The translations under genes and the position numbers were made by a program. Shown piece after piece: positions 51,664-59,309 of a DNA stretch of 62,762 nt. Location: the NCBI GenBank assembly GCA_011523845.1, contig WTFV01000122.1:15817-78578 (forward strand). Reading direction: 5' to 3'. Within the stretch, counting starts at the first letter, position 1. Each line of letters begins with the position of its first letter. The notes beneath the pieces were generated by a model. That model ran no database searches. It worked only from the letters and a program-made list of their open reading frames with translations, and was not told the DNA's origin. This DNA comes from Acidobacteriota bacterium (GTDB lineage Bacteria > Acidobacteriota > Vicinamibacteria > Vicinamibacterales > UBA8438).

Positions 51664-51832
51664 TCAATAGTCCGGGAGCGGTGCTGCGCCGGCAACGTGG
51701 CGTTCGAGGGCGAGGAGCGCTTCCTTTACCGGGATTCCGCCGCTGTAGCCGGTGAGCGCCCGTCGGCGCCGATCGCCGGCCGGAAACACGTCCGGGTCGC
51801 GTAGCGCCCGCTTGGCGATGTACTCCGCGGTC
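51664..51832 (-). pseudogene. Fused alkA-ogt remnant
   Basis: On the minus strand a frame reads RWTAEYIAKRALRDPDVFPAG, matching the AlkA end in 55702-57252, and then without a break LTGYSGGIPVKEALLALERH plus VAGAAPLPDY-stop, matching the end of Ogt (55209-55721). The intervening C-terminus of AlkA and most of Ogt are deleted, with a GATC microhomology at the join. Sequence after the stop also resembles that after ogt. So this is a deleted second copy of the alkA-ogt locus 3.5 kb away. Confidence 0.75.
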
Positions 51833-52064
51833 CAGCGCCGACCAGGGCGATGCCGGCGCCGCCGAGCGAAGCGCGCTGCGTCCGCTCGAACTCGATCCGC
51901 GCCCACTGATCGTCGAGGATCGCGAGTAGCTCGGCGTCCTGTGCCGTCGCCAGATCGCGTTGCGACTGGTGCTTCCCACGCCGCTGCGCGGCATGACCGC
52001 GTCCGACGAGGCCATCGACGACGACCTGCTGGCGGCCGACTCCCCGCCGCGATCCGAACGGGCG
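51833..52064. other. Gap with unidentified remnant
   Basis: About 230 bases between the alkA-ogt remnant and the Abi-type gene. A minus frame near 51855-51980 (DLATAQDAELLAILDDQWAR) looks protein-like but has no start and no known family. No call. Confidence 0.4.
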
Positions 52065-52856
52065 TCAGAAGCTGTCCGTCGCGCCATTTGCGGCGTCGAG
52101 CAGCCTCGGCACGCGGCTGTGCTGCTCGATCCACGCCCGCACGTCAGGCGACATCCACCCGGTCACCTCAAGGATGCGGTCGTGGTCCTCGCGCAAGGGC
52201 CTCGCGAAGACCGGTTCGTGGTGCGCGATCCGGTTCCGAAGCGCGCGTAGCGCGACCAGCGGCGCGTGGGCCTGTCGGCGCGTCAGGGGCGTGCGGTGGG
52301 GAAACGCGTCGCGGAGCGCCGGCCGCCAGAGCGTCTTCTCGTAGTCGGCCTTGCGGCCGACTCGTTCGGTGCGGCCTCCGGCGCTGAGCAGCGCGACCCA
52401 GAAGCCGAACGGGAGCGTCGCCACCACCCGAGAAGGAGTTGCTGTATGGCGGGCGCGCTGCGCGGTTGTCCTCGCGTCGGCAATCCGCTCGTGAGCCCCC
52501 CGGTCGAGTCCGGCCGCCGGACTGTCGTACCACTCCTCGCCGTAACGCGCGGCGAGCTCGCGGTGCATGGCGTTCCGCAGGGCGATCTCGAGCGCCTGGA
52601 GCGGCCCGTAGAACGCGGCGCACATCGCCGTGTTCCACGTATAGAGCCGCACCGCCTGCTTCCGGTCCTCCCGCGCGGCCCGGAGGTAGGTGCCCATGCG
52701 ATCTGGAGAGAACGCCGCCTCCAGGCGGTTGAGGAGGTCGCCTTCGGCGAAGCTCTTGACTCCTCTCCCCGGTCGCGCTACGGTCGGAGGGTACGCCCCG
52801 GGTCCGCCTCTGCCTTCGGGTATGCGCCCGGGGTTCAGTTTTTCACTTCCTGCCAC
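52065..52856 (-). CDS. Abi-like HEPN-domain protein
   Basis: A 263-residue protein of the Abi_2-like family, whose relatives include abortive-infection factors. Features are AAFSPDRMGTYLRAAREDRKQA, RLYTWNTAMCAAFYGPLQALEIALRNAMHRELA, FGFWVALLS and LRALRNRIAHHEPVF; the last holds the HEPN RNase motif (RxxxxH). The 10-residue gap between conserved blocks is normal. The start is uncertain: GTG 52856 follows GGAGGGGGTGGA, GTG 52871 is also in frame. It overlaps the end of the DUF4156 gene by 22 bases. HEPN RNase activity and a defence role are inferred. Confidence 0.8.
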   Translation of the reverse strand: MAGSEKLNPGRIPEGRGGPGAYPPTVARPGRGVKSFAEGDLLNRLEAAFSPDRMGTYLRAAREDRKQAVRLYTWNTAMCAAFYGPLQALEIALRNAMHRELAARYGEEWYDSPAAGLDRGAHERIADARTTAQRARHTATPSRVVATLPFGFWVALLSAGGRTERVGRKADYEKTLWRPALRDAFPHRTPLTRRQAHAPLVALRALRNRIAHHEPVFARPLREDHDRILEVTGWMSPDVRAWIEQHSRVPRLLDAANGATDSF

Positions 52857-53251
52857 TCCACCCCCTCCCACCCCTCGGGCGCCGCACAGCGGTACGTTTC
52901 TGCCTGTACCTCGAACCGGTCGACCCCGGCGATCACGAAGACGTCCCCGCCCAGCTCTGCGACTTCGTTACGAATGTGGCGGAGCATCTTCGACGCCGAG
53001 CCGGAAACGTGGCGGCCCGCACGCATTCCCCGGGTGCCCCCTTCCGCGAAGCCCGTCAAGTCGCCGACGGTCGCCGCAGCGACCCGCGCGCCCTTGTCAT
53101 CGGCCTCGACAACGCCCAAGAACGTGCACTCCGCCCGGACGGTCGGTCCCAGCAGCGCCCCAGCCTCCCGCACTTGAGCACCGGCCGGTGTCAACCGTGC
53201 CGCGCAGCCGACCATCAGCACAGCCACCCCGAACCACAAAGCCCTACTCAT
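52835..53251 (-). CDS. DUF4156-like lipoprotein
   Basis: A 138-residue protein with a lipoprotein signal peptide (ALWFGVAVLMVGCAARL, lipobox VGC). The mature part has VRAECTFLGVVEADD, MLRHIRNEVAELGGDVFVIA and YRCAAPEG, in the order of DUF4156 proteins (C-x-F/Y-L-G then a helical region and VVI strand). Function is unknown. It overlaps the Abi-type gene downstream by 22 bases and the tail of a small interrupted frame upstream by 8. It is likely expressed with them. Confidence 0.75.
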   Translation of the reverse strand: MSRALWFGVAVLMVGCAARLTPAGAQVREAGALLGPTVRAECTFLGVVEADDKGARVAAATVGDLTGFAEGGTRGMRAGRHVSGSASKMLRHIRNEVAELGGDVFVIAGVDRFEVQAETYRCAAPEGWEGVEWQEVKN

Positions 53252-53477
53252 CGCGCCTCCCGTCTCCGCGGAATTGAATCCTGTAGACCGCCATCAGCAA
53301 CTCCCCTGCGAACCGTAGCGCCTCCGCCGGGCGGAGGTGCAGATGCTTTCACATCCGCCCATCCCGCTCGCGTCCCTCTCGCTCGATTCGGACCACCGCC
53401 AGGAGTCGATCCCGTCCCTTGAACCGGCCGCCGTGCACTTCAAGCCGCCGCCCGTCCGTGTCTCTGATCGCCGCCAC
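53244..53477 (-). pseudogene. Small gene with an in-frame TGA
   Basis: GTG 53477 follows a strong GGAGGT at 6 bases and encodes VAAIRDTDGRRLEVHGGRFKG and RDRLLAVVRIEREGRERDGRM, then TGA (53349-53351). The same frame continues past the TGA as KHLHLRPAEALRFAGELLMA to a TAG at 53244, and this second part looks protein-like. The simplest reading is a 77-codon gene cut by one nonsense change, or a 42-residue product. No known family. It lies 18 bases after the 79-residue frame. Confidence 0.5.
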
Positions 53478-53495
53478 GGTCTACCTCCAGAGCCG

Positions 53496-53735
53496 TCAGT
53501 CGATGCGAATGACCAGAGGTTCGCCCAGCGCATCGGCAGCTTGGCGCAGAAGCCGCTGTTCGAAGTCAGGCCGATCGACACCGTCTCGGTCATCGCCTTC
53601 GACCCAAAAAGCGTGCAGCGCGTCCGGACATGCCGCCAGAGCCTTCAAGTCGGGAAACGTTAGGTACGTCGCCCCCTCGTCGTCGCTCCCACCAAGCCCG
53701 CGCCAATCCCGGTACACGACGAGCTTGCCCGTCAA
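53496..53735 (-). CDS. Hypothetical small protein
   Basis: A 79-residue frame (KLVVYRDWRGLGGSDDEGAT then YLTFPDLKALAACPDALHAF) with normal codon use but only a TTG or GTG (53717) start and a weak ribosome-binding site. It overlaps the 3' part of the DUF7662-like frame by 146 bases in another frame, so one of the two ends is not real, or an indel has split a gene. No family recognised. It reads into the small TGA-interrupted gene. Confidence 0.45.
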   Translation of the reverse strand: MTGKLVVYRDWRGLGGSDDEGATYLTFPDLKALAACPDALHAFWVEGDDRDGVDRPDFEQRLLRQAADALGEPLVIRID

Positions 53736-54015
53736 TCTCGCGGGTGGCTTCGACCTGTTGTCGGAAGATCAGCTTGCGATTCTTCGGATCGACGCTCTCC
53801 GACTTGTACCCCGCATCGAGCCAGGCCCGGGTCATCGGGTTGTTCGATGGATTATTCGACCACCAGGCAGGATATCCGGAGGCCTTCGGTGGCAACTTGC
53901 ACCCGATGATCGCTTCGATCTCCTTGAATGTACCTCTCGGAGAATCTGCCACCAGGCCTTGCAGCGGCGCGCGAGATTGCAGCCGAGTTCGGCGACCAAC
54001 GGGAGGCTCCGTCAC
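53590..54015 (-). CDS. DUF7662-like domain protein
   Basis: A 141-residue frame from GTG 54015. Residues of about 20-75 read GTFKEIEAIIGCKLPPKASG, YPAWWSNNPSNNPMTRAWLD and AGYKSESVDPKNRKLIFRQ, which matches the DUF7662 pattern (FxEIExIIGxxLPxSA...WWxN...AWLxAGW...VD) seen in accessory and phage-linked proteins. After that the frame turns Arg-rich and overlaps another frame, so the true end may lie near 53780 or the gene may be frameshifted. Start and end are both uncertain. Function unknown. Confidence 0.5.
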   Translation of the reverse strand: MTEPPVGRRTRLQSRAPLQGLVADSPRGTFKEIEAIIGCKLPPKASGYPAWWSNNPSNNPMTRAWLDAGYKSESVDPKNRKLIFRQQVEATREIDGQARRVPGLARAWWERRRGGDVPNVSRLEGSGGMSGRAARFLGRRR

Positions 54016-54063
54016 GTCGCTCGATCACTGCTGTCCGTCCACGTACGGCTGAATTCGTCCGGT

Positions 54064-55125
54064 TCAATCGAGTCGCAAATTGTGCATGAAACTGCACACG
54101 GCCGCTGGAAACGTCTGTAAACTACTGAAAATAAATTCGTTAGTTATTCTACCGCTACGTTCGGTGCGGAATCCGTTCGGTTGAGCCGGGAGCCTGCGCC
54201 GCAGAACGCAGCGCAGCGGAGTCCCGCGCCGCGAGGTCATGGAGCGGGGGGCCGAGACGCCGAGCAGGCGAGGCGTTGCCAGGCTGCCGTGCTCGCGTTT
54301 GGAGGCCCCGATGCTAGTGCTCGCCAGGTTCCGGAACTCCTCCGGCGGCAGCCCGAGGTGCACCGCGCTCAGCAGGCCGCCGTCGGCGTGATCGAGGATG
54401 TGGCAGTGGAAGATCCAGGTGCCCGGACGCTCGTCGAAGCGCACCGTCAGGCGCACCGTCCGCTCGTGCGGGATGTCCACCGTGTCCTTCCACTCCAGGG
54501 GGCGGACCGGCTCGCCGGCCTCGTCGAGGACCAGGAAGAAGAAGCCGTGCAGGTGCAACGGATGCGACCACGCGGTGGAGTTGGTCACGTTGCAGACCTG
54601 GGTCTCGCCGAGACCGGCGAGGATCGGCTTCGCCCTCCAGAAGGGCACGTGGTTGATGCCGTAGGCGAAAGTCTGGTCGTACGGGTCTTTCTGGAGGGTC
54701 AGTTCCAGGTCGATCCCGGTCGCCCCCTCGAGGTCGTAGGCCTCCATCTCGCGGCTCGTGCGGGGCAGCGGGCCCGGGTCGTACGGTGGCTCGTCCGCGA
54801 AGCGGATCGTGAACAGGCTCTCGAAGTCGCGCCCGAAGATGCTGCCGTAGCCGCGGTCGTGCAGCAGCGAACGGACCAGTCCCTCACCGCCCGGCTCGCC
54901 GGTCGGCGTCACCAGCACGCCGGCCCGCTCCCCGGCGCCGAGCACGATGAAGTCGTGGTCCTCGGAGTACTCCGTCAGGCCCCCGTCGCCGCCGATCTTG
55001 CGGAAGACGTGCCCCTCGCCGAGGTCGAGCTTGAAGTAGCGGCTCTTGGCCGCGTTCACCACCCGCCAGCGCTGCGGCGCTCCCGACCGCGCGACCAGCT
55101 CCGGCAGCCGCCGGCCGTTGACCAG
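54064..55125 (-). pseudogene. Multicopper oxidase remnant, truncated at both ends
   Basis: The frame opens right after a TAA (55126-55128) with LVNGRRLPELVARSGAPQRW, in the middle of the second cupredoxin domain, so the first domain is absent. The third domain has its copper ligands: AWSHPLHLHGFFFLVLDEAG and GTWIFHCHILDHADGGLLSA. Homology ends near 54319 (PPEEFRNLAS), after which the frame runs into dispersed repeat B. A GTG at 55062 could start a 332-residue product, but it could not form the trinuclear copper centre. It probably came from a CueO/spore-coat-like oxidase. Confidence 0.8.
54183..54278 (-). repeat. Dispersed repeat B, copy 2
   Basis: Opposite-strand match to 46283-46384, located where multicopper-oxidase homology stops. 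Its position suggests that the repeat took part in the truncation. The stretch 54016-54180 next to it holds no gene. Confidence 0.7.
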
Positions 55126-55208
55126 TTAGGCGAGCGTTTAGGCGTCACGCAGGGGCTCGGTTGTGGCCAGAGCTGAGCTGTCGTCAGTGGGCTCTCAGCG
55201 GCGGCCTC

Positions 55209-55721
55209 TCAACAGCACAGGAGCGGCGCCGTGCCCGCCACTCGGCGTTCGAGCGCGAGAAGCGCCCGCTTGACCGGCAGGCCGCCGCCATAGCCGGTCA
55301 GCGTTCCGTCGGTGCCGATCACGCGGTGGCAGGGGACCACGATGGCCAGGGGGTTCTTCCCGTTGGCCGCGCCTACCGCGCGTGACGCCGTCGGCTTGCC
55401 GATGCGGCGGGCCAGCTCGCCGTAGGAGATGGTCGCACCGTAGGGGATGCGGCGGAGCTCGTCCCACACGCGGCGCTGGAACGCCGTGCCGTCGGCGGAG
55501 AGCGGGATATCGAAGTCGCGACGCGTGCCGTCGAAGTACTCCGCCAACTGCCGCCTCGCCGCGCGCAACGCCGCGGGCAACCCGCCACGCTTCTCTCGCC
55601 ATCCCGCATCGGGCTCGCGAACCGCCGCGTTCGGCAGGTCGATGCGTTCGAGGTGTCGCTCGTCGCCCACCAGGCGCAGCGTGCCGATGGGCGTATCGAA
55701 GTCATGGTACAACCTGGCCAT
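55209..55721 (-). CDS. ogt: Methylated-DNA-[protein]-cysteine S-methyltransferase
   Basis: Suicide enzyme that removes alkyl groups from O6-alkylguanine in DNA by transfer to its own cysteine. The 170-residue product has an N-terminal RNase H-like part (MARLYHDFDTPIGTLRLVGD), the DNA-binding helix RIPYGATISYGELARRIGKP with the Arg finger region SRAVGAANGKNP, and the active site IVVPCHRV with Cys131. ATG 55721 was chosen over an in-frame GTG 12 bases upstream. It overlaps the 3' end of the Ada-AlkA gene by 20 bases, so both repair genes are cotranscribed. Confidence 0.95.
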   Translation of the reverse strand: MARLYHDFDTPIGTLRLVGDERHLERIDLPNAAVREPDAGWREKRGGLPAALRAARRQLAEYFDGTRRDFDIPLSADGTAFQRRVWDELRRIPYGATISYGELARRIGKPTASRAVGAANGKNPLAIVVPCHRVIGTDGTLTGYGGGLPVKRALLALERRVAGTAPLLCC

Positions 55722-57252
55722 CGCGTTCTCCACGTGGTCGTGCTGTTCCGTGCTGCCACAGCAGCATGGCCGCGTAGGCGCGCCACGGGCGCCACTCTTC
55801 AGCCATCGTCCGCAACGCTTTCTCCTCGACCGGTGTCCCGCGAGCCACGGCCTTGCGCAGGCCCAGATCGCCGGCGGGGAACGCGTCCGGGTCGCGCAGC
55901 GCCCGCATGGCGATGTACTCCGCGGTCCACGGACCGATGCCCGGGATTGCGGTGAGGCGGGCGCGCGTCGCGTCCGGATCGGCGCTCGGACCGAGCGTCA
56001 GTGCCCCGTCCACCACGGCCCCGGCCATCGCCCGCAACGCCGCGGCGCGTCCGGCCGGCACGCCGATCGCACGCAGGTCGAATCGGGATACCGCCTCGGG
56101 GGATGGGAACGTTCGAGCGAGGCCCGGCGCGCGCAGGGCGTCCGGCAGCGCCTCTCCCAACGCATCGACGAGCCGGCCGGCGAGTGTGGTGGCTCCCTTT
56201 ACCGTCACCTGCTGGCCCAGGACCGCGCGGACGGCCGTCTCGAAGCCGTCCCAGGCGCCGGGGACACGGATGCCCGGAAGCGCGGCGACCCCGGCGGTCA
56301 GATGCGGGGCGGCGGCCAGATGCCGGCCGAACGACAAGGGATCCGCATCCAGGTCGAACAGCCGGCGGAGCCGGGCCGTGACGTCCAGCAGCACGTGGGC
56401 ATCCGGGTGGCAGACCTCGGCCTCGAGGTAACCGTCGCCGCCGGTCTCCACGCGCACGACGCCCGCGGCGGCCGGTCCTGGCGGAGGAGATCCGGCGGGG
56501 CCCTCGTTCTCCCACCGCCCACCCGCGAGCCGGAAGGCCCGCCGGTAGGTTCCCCGGGCGGCATCGACGACCTCCACGCCGGGCATGGCGCGCGGCCCCA
56601 GGAAGTCCAGCAGCGCCGCGGCGTCGTAGGGGGCCCGGTAGTGCAGGCGGAGGCGCAGCGTTCCGTCAGGGTGCTCCACGCCCGCCGGCTCCCGCCGGCG
56701 CCGCCGTCGCAGTTCGCGCGGCGTGCGGCCGTAGACCCGTCGCAGGACGTCGTTGAAGCGGCGTACGCTGCCGAAGCCGGCCGCCTGCGCGACGGCGGCC
56801 AGCGGCAGGTCGGTGGCGTCGATCAAGCGCTTCGCGCGGTGGAGACGGCACGTCGCGGCGACCTGCAGCGGCGACGCGCCGACGTGGCGGTCGAACAGCC
56901 GGCGCAGGTGCCGCGCGTCGATCCCGAGCCGCCGGGCCAGTTCGTCCGTGCCGGCCCGGTCCAACGCGCCGTCGTCTATCAGACGCAGGGCACGACGTAC
57001 GCTGGCCGGGGAACCGGACCAGGCCGGCGTCCCGGGGGCCGTCTCGGGGCGGCAGCGCAGACACGGGCGGAAGCCGGCCCGGGCCGCGGCCGCCGCGGAT
57101 CCGTAGAAGCGCACGTTGGCGGCTTTCGGCGGCTGCACCGGACAGACGGGCCGGCAGTAGATGCCGGTGGTGACGACGCCGATGAAAAAACGGCCGTCGA
57201 ACCGGGCGTCGCGGGACAGGCGGGCCCGCTCGCAGATGTCGGCGTCCAGCAC
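55702..57252 (-). CDS. Ada-AlkA fusion: alkylation regulator and 3-methyladenine glycosylase
   Basis: A 516-residue fusion. Residues of about 1-75 are the Ada zinc domain that senses methyl phosphotriesters (FDGRFFIGVVTTGIYCRPVC with CPVQPP and FRPCLRCRPE, four cysteines). Residues of about 90-180 are an AraC-type HTH (LARRLGIDARHLRRLFDRHV; RAKRLIDATDLPLAAVAQAA). The rest is AlkA: an N-terminal domain (LRLHYRAPYDAAALLDFL), then the HhH glycosylase with TAIPGIGPWTAEYIAMRALR and the catalytic Asp in PDAFPAGD. Methylation of the first domain likely activates transcription of this gene and ogt. GTG 57252 gives the family start; it overlaps ogt downstream. Confidence 0.93.
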   Translation of the reverse strand: MLDADICERARLSRDARFDGRFFIGVVTTGIYCRPVCPVQPPKAANVRFYGSAAAAARAGFRPCLRCRPETAPGTPAWSGSPASVRRALRLIDDGALDRAGTDELARRLGIDARHLRRLFDRHVGASPLQVAATCRLHRAKRLIDATDLPLAAVAQAAGFGSVRRFNDVLRRVYGRTPRELRRRRRREPAGVEHPDGTLRLRLHYRAPYDAAALLDFLGPRAMPGVEVVDAARGTYRRAFRLAGGRWENEGPAGSPPPGPAAAGVVRVETGGDGYLEAEVCHPDAHVLLDVTARLRRLFDLDADPLSFGRHLAAAPHLTAGVAALPGIRVPGAWDGFETAVRAVLGQQVTVKGATTLAGRLVDALGEALPDALRAPGLARTFPSPEAVSRFDLRAIGVPAGRAAALRAMAGAVVDGALTLGPSADPDATRARLTAIPGIGPWTAEYIAMRALRDPDAFPAGDLGLRKAVARGTPVEEKALRTMAEEWRPWRAYAAMLLWQHGTARPRGERDGQVVP

Positions 57253-57376
57253 GGTTCGGACTATAACGCCGGAGGGCACCGCGTACTGGCCGTTTCCGGA
57301 CGCGATGGTCCTCGGCGCCGCGGGGGGCGGTGGGAGGGGCGGTGGGTGCCTGGCGGGTCTCCGGCCACGATACGCG

Positions 57377-57382
57377 TATAGT
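57377..57382 (+). promoter_or_regulatory. -10 box directly before the Rsm22-like gene
   Basis: TATAGT ends 8 bases before the ATG at 57391, implying a leaderless or nearly leaderless mRNA. The divergent ada-alkA start is 125 bases away. Confidence 0.4.
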
Positions 57383-57390
57383 GTCTCACG

Positions 57391-58401
57391 ATGGCGGCGG
57401 CGAACGGGTCGCGGTCCCTCGAGCTCCGCGAGGCGATTGACCGGCTGCTGGACCGGGTGCCGCTCGCCGGCCTGCGGCAGGCTTCCGAGCGGCTCTCCGC
57501 CGCCTACCGCGACGGCGTGCCGGGAACGGCGCCGCCGATCGCGACGGAGCACGATCGGCTCGCGTACGTGGCGGCGAGGCTGCCGTCGACGTTCGAAGCC
57601 ACGCGTGCGGTCCTCGGCGAGCTCCGGCATCGCGCATCCGATCTGCGAGTGGAGAGTCTGCTGGAGCTCGGGGCGGGGCCGGCGCCCGGGCTCTGGGCGG
57701 CAGGCCCGTACTTCGCCCATCTTTCGCGAGCCACGCATGTCGAGATCGATGCCAGCATGGCCGAGCTGGGACGACGCTTGTTGGAGGCCGGCCGGCTCGA
57801 CGCGTCCGTCGAATCGACCTGGCGCGTGCACGACCTGGCGCACGCCCGCGATTTCGGAGCGCACGATCTCGTGTTGGTCGGTTACGTGCTCGGCGAGCTG
57901 ACCGAGCCGGCCCGCAACGAGCTCGTCGACACGGCCTGGGGCGCCACCGCGGGTGGGCTGGTCATCGTCGAGCCGGGCACGCCGGCGGGTGCTGCCCGAG
58001 TGCTTCAGGCGCGGGCGCGTCTCATCGGACAGGGCGCGCACGTGGCCGCTCCCTGTCCGCACGGCGACGTGTGCCCGCTTCCGTCCGACGACTGGTGCCA
58101 CTTCGGCGCACGGGTCAATCGATCGAGCGTCCAGCGGCGGCTCAAGGGCGGCTCGCTGGGCCACGAGGACGAGAAGTACTCCTACGTGGCGGTGACCCGT
58201 GGCCGGGCCGACCCCTGCAGGGCGCGGGTGCTGCGCCGCCCGATGGCCGAGCCCCGCCGGGTGCCGCTACGCCTCTGCGCATCCGGAGGGCTGCGGCAGG
58301 AGCTGGTTACCCGGCGGGAGGGCGAACGCTACCGGGCCGCGCGCAAGACGCGGTGGGGGGACTGCTGGCAGCCGGCCGGCACGGAGTCCGGCGGCAGGTG
58401 A
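57391..58401 (+). CDS. Rsm22-like ribosomal small-subunit methyltransferase
   Basis: A 336-residue protein of the mitochondrial-ribosome Rsm22 family, thought to be a SAM-dependent methyltransferase acting on the small subunit. It shows the SAM motif SLLELGAGPAPGLWAA, an acidic loop EIDASMAELGRRLL, VLVGYVLGELTEPARNELVD, LVIVEPGTPAGA and the C-terminal cysteine cluster APCPHGDVCPL with DDWCHFGARVNRS, which binds a metal or Fe-S cluster in relatives. The last 60 residues are basic. Bacterial members are uncommon but known. Its exact target is unproven. Confidence 0.9.
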   Translation: MAAANGSRSLELREAIDRLLDRVPLAGLRQASERLSAAYRDGVPGTAPPIATEHDRLAYVAARLPSTFEATRAVLGELRHRASDLRVESLLELGAGPAPGLWAAGPYFAHLSRATHVEIDASMAELGRRLLEAGRLDASVESTWRVHDLAHARDFGAHDLVLVGYVLGELTEPARNELVDTAWGATAGGLVIVEPGTPAGAARVLQARARLIGQGAHVAAPCPHGDVCPLPSDDWCHFGARVNRSSVQRRLKGGSLGHEDEKYSYVAVTRGRADPCRARVLRRPMAEPRRVPLRLCASGGLRQELVTRREGERYRAARKTRWGDCWQPAGTESGGR

Positions 58402-58464
58402 CCCGTGATCGTTGCGTGGAGACTGCTTGATATCGATACGGAAATACGGGCACACTGGCTCTGC

Positions 58465-58731
58465 ATGAAGACGACCGTGGACATCCCGGACGCGCTCTAC
58501 CGCCGGGCGAAGATCCGGGCAGCCGAGGAGGGAACGACGCTGCGCGCGCTCCTGGTGAATTCTCTTGCCGAGTCACTCGTTCGGCCGCCTTCCGCCACCG
58601 ACACATTGCCGCTCAGAGACCGGTTCGAGGTCGATGACGGCGGCTGGCCGGTGCTCAAGCGGACGCCCGGGGACGCCACTGTCGTAACCGACGAGCTGGT
58701 GAATCGGCTGCGTGAGCTCGAAGGCGTCTGA
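58465..58731 (+). CDS. VapB-like ribbon-helix-helix antitoxin, orphan
   Basis: An 88-residue protein. MKTTVDIPDALYRRAKIRAA and EEGTTLRALLVNSLAE form a ribbon-helix-helix DNA-binding domain as in VapB-type antitoxins, and the C-terminal half (DRFEVDDGGWPVLKR) resembles the toxin-binding tail. The frame is open upstream from 58405, but homology begins at the ATG at 58465. The next gene is a cupin, not a PIN toxin, and overlaps no part of it, so it is an orphan antitoxin or a stand-alone regulator. The cupin ATG comes 3 bases after its stop, so they may be cotranscribed. Confidence 0.8.
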   Translation: MKTTVDIPDALYRRAKIRAAEEGTTLRALLVNSLAESLVRPPSATDTLPLRDRFEVDDGGWPVLKRTPGDATVVTDELVNRLRELEGV

Positions 58732-58734
58732 GTG

Positions 58735-59139
58735 ATGCAGACCGCGCGTCTCGCGGACGGCAGGGTGGTGCCGGCGCCCGACGGCTCGCAGATTCGCGAG
58801 CTGGTCGCCGTCTCGAGGGGCAGCATGGTGCACTGCACGCTGCCGAGGGGCGCCGTCTCCATGGCGGTCGTCCACGCCACGGTCGACGAGACGTGGTACT
58901 TCCTGGCGGGGACGGGTCAGGTCTGGCGCCGGCGCGGGGGCGCCGAGACGGTGGTCGACGTCGAGCCCGGCGTCGCCCTGACCATCGAGTGCGGAACGCA
59001 CTTCCAGTTCCGCAACACCGGCGACGAGGATCTCTGCTTCGTCCTCGTCACCATGCCGCCGTGGCCCGGGGCCGAGGAGGCCCGGCGGGTGAAGGATCAC
59101 TGGCCGGTACGGGGTGCCGCCGCCGCTGCCGAAGTGTGA
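58735..59139 (+). CDS. Cupin-domain protein
   Basis: A 134-residue single-cupin protein: SMVHCTLPRGAVSMAVVHAT then VDETWYFLAGTGQVWRRRGG (motif 1, with one His and Glu in place of the usual HxH) and PGVALTIECGTHFQFRNTGDE (motif 2). It ends with LVTMPPWPGAEEARRV, common in small cupins. The function is unknown; the fold often binds a metal and a small acid or sugar. It sits directly after an orphan antitoxin. ATG 58735 is preceded by an in-frame GTG overlapping the antitoxin stop. The stretch 59140-59309 downstream holds no gene. Confidence 0.85.
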   Translation: MQTARLADGRVVPAPDGSQIRELVAVSRGSMVHCTLPRGAVSMAVVHATVDETWYFLAGTGQVWRRRGGAETVVDVEPGVALTIECGTHFQFRNTGDEDLCFVLVTMPPWPGAEEARRVKDHWPVRGAAAAAEV

Positions 59140-59309
59140 GCGCGGACCCGGCGGACGCGAGACCCCGCGGTTGGTTGCACGGCCCGCCGTGTCTGATGCG
59201 GCGGGCGAGGTACAGGTGCCGCGCTCGGGACCGACGGCCAAGCTCCGTCACGTCGCCGCCATGCGGTCGTGACGCCCGACCTGCGCTGCGGGGTGCGAGA
59301 TGCAGCGTG

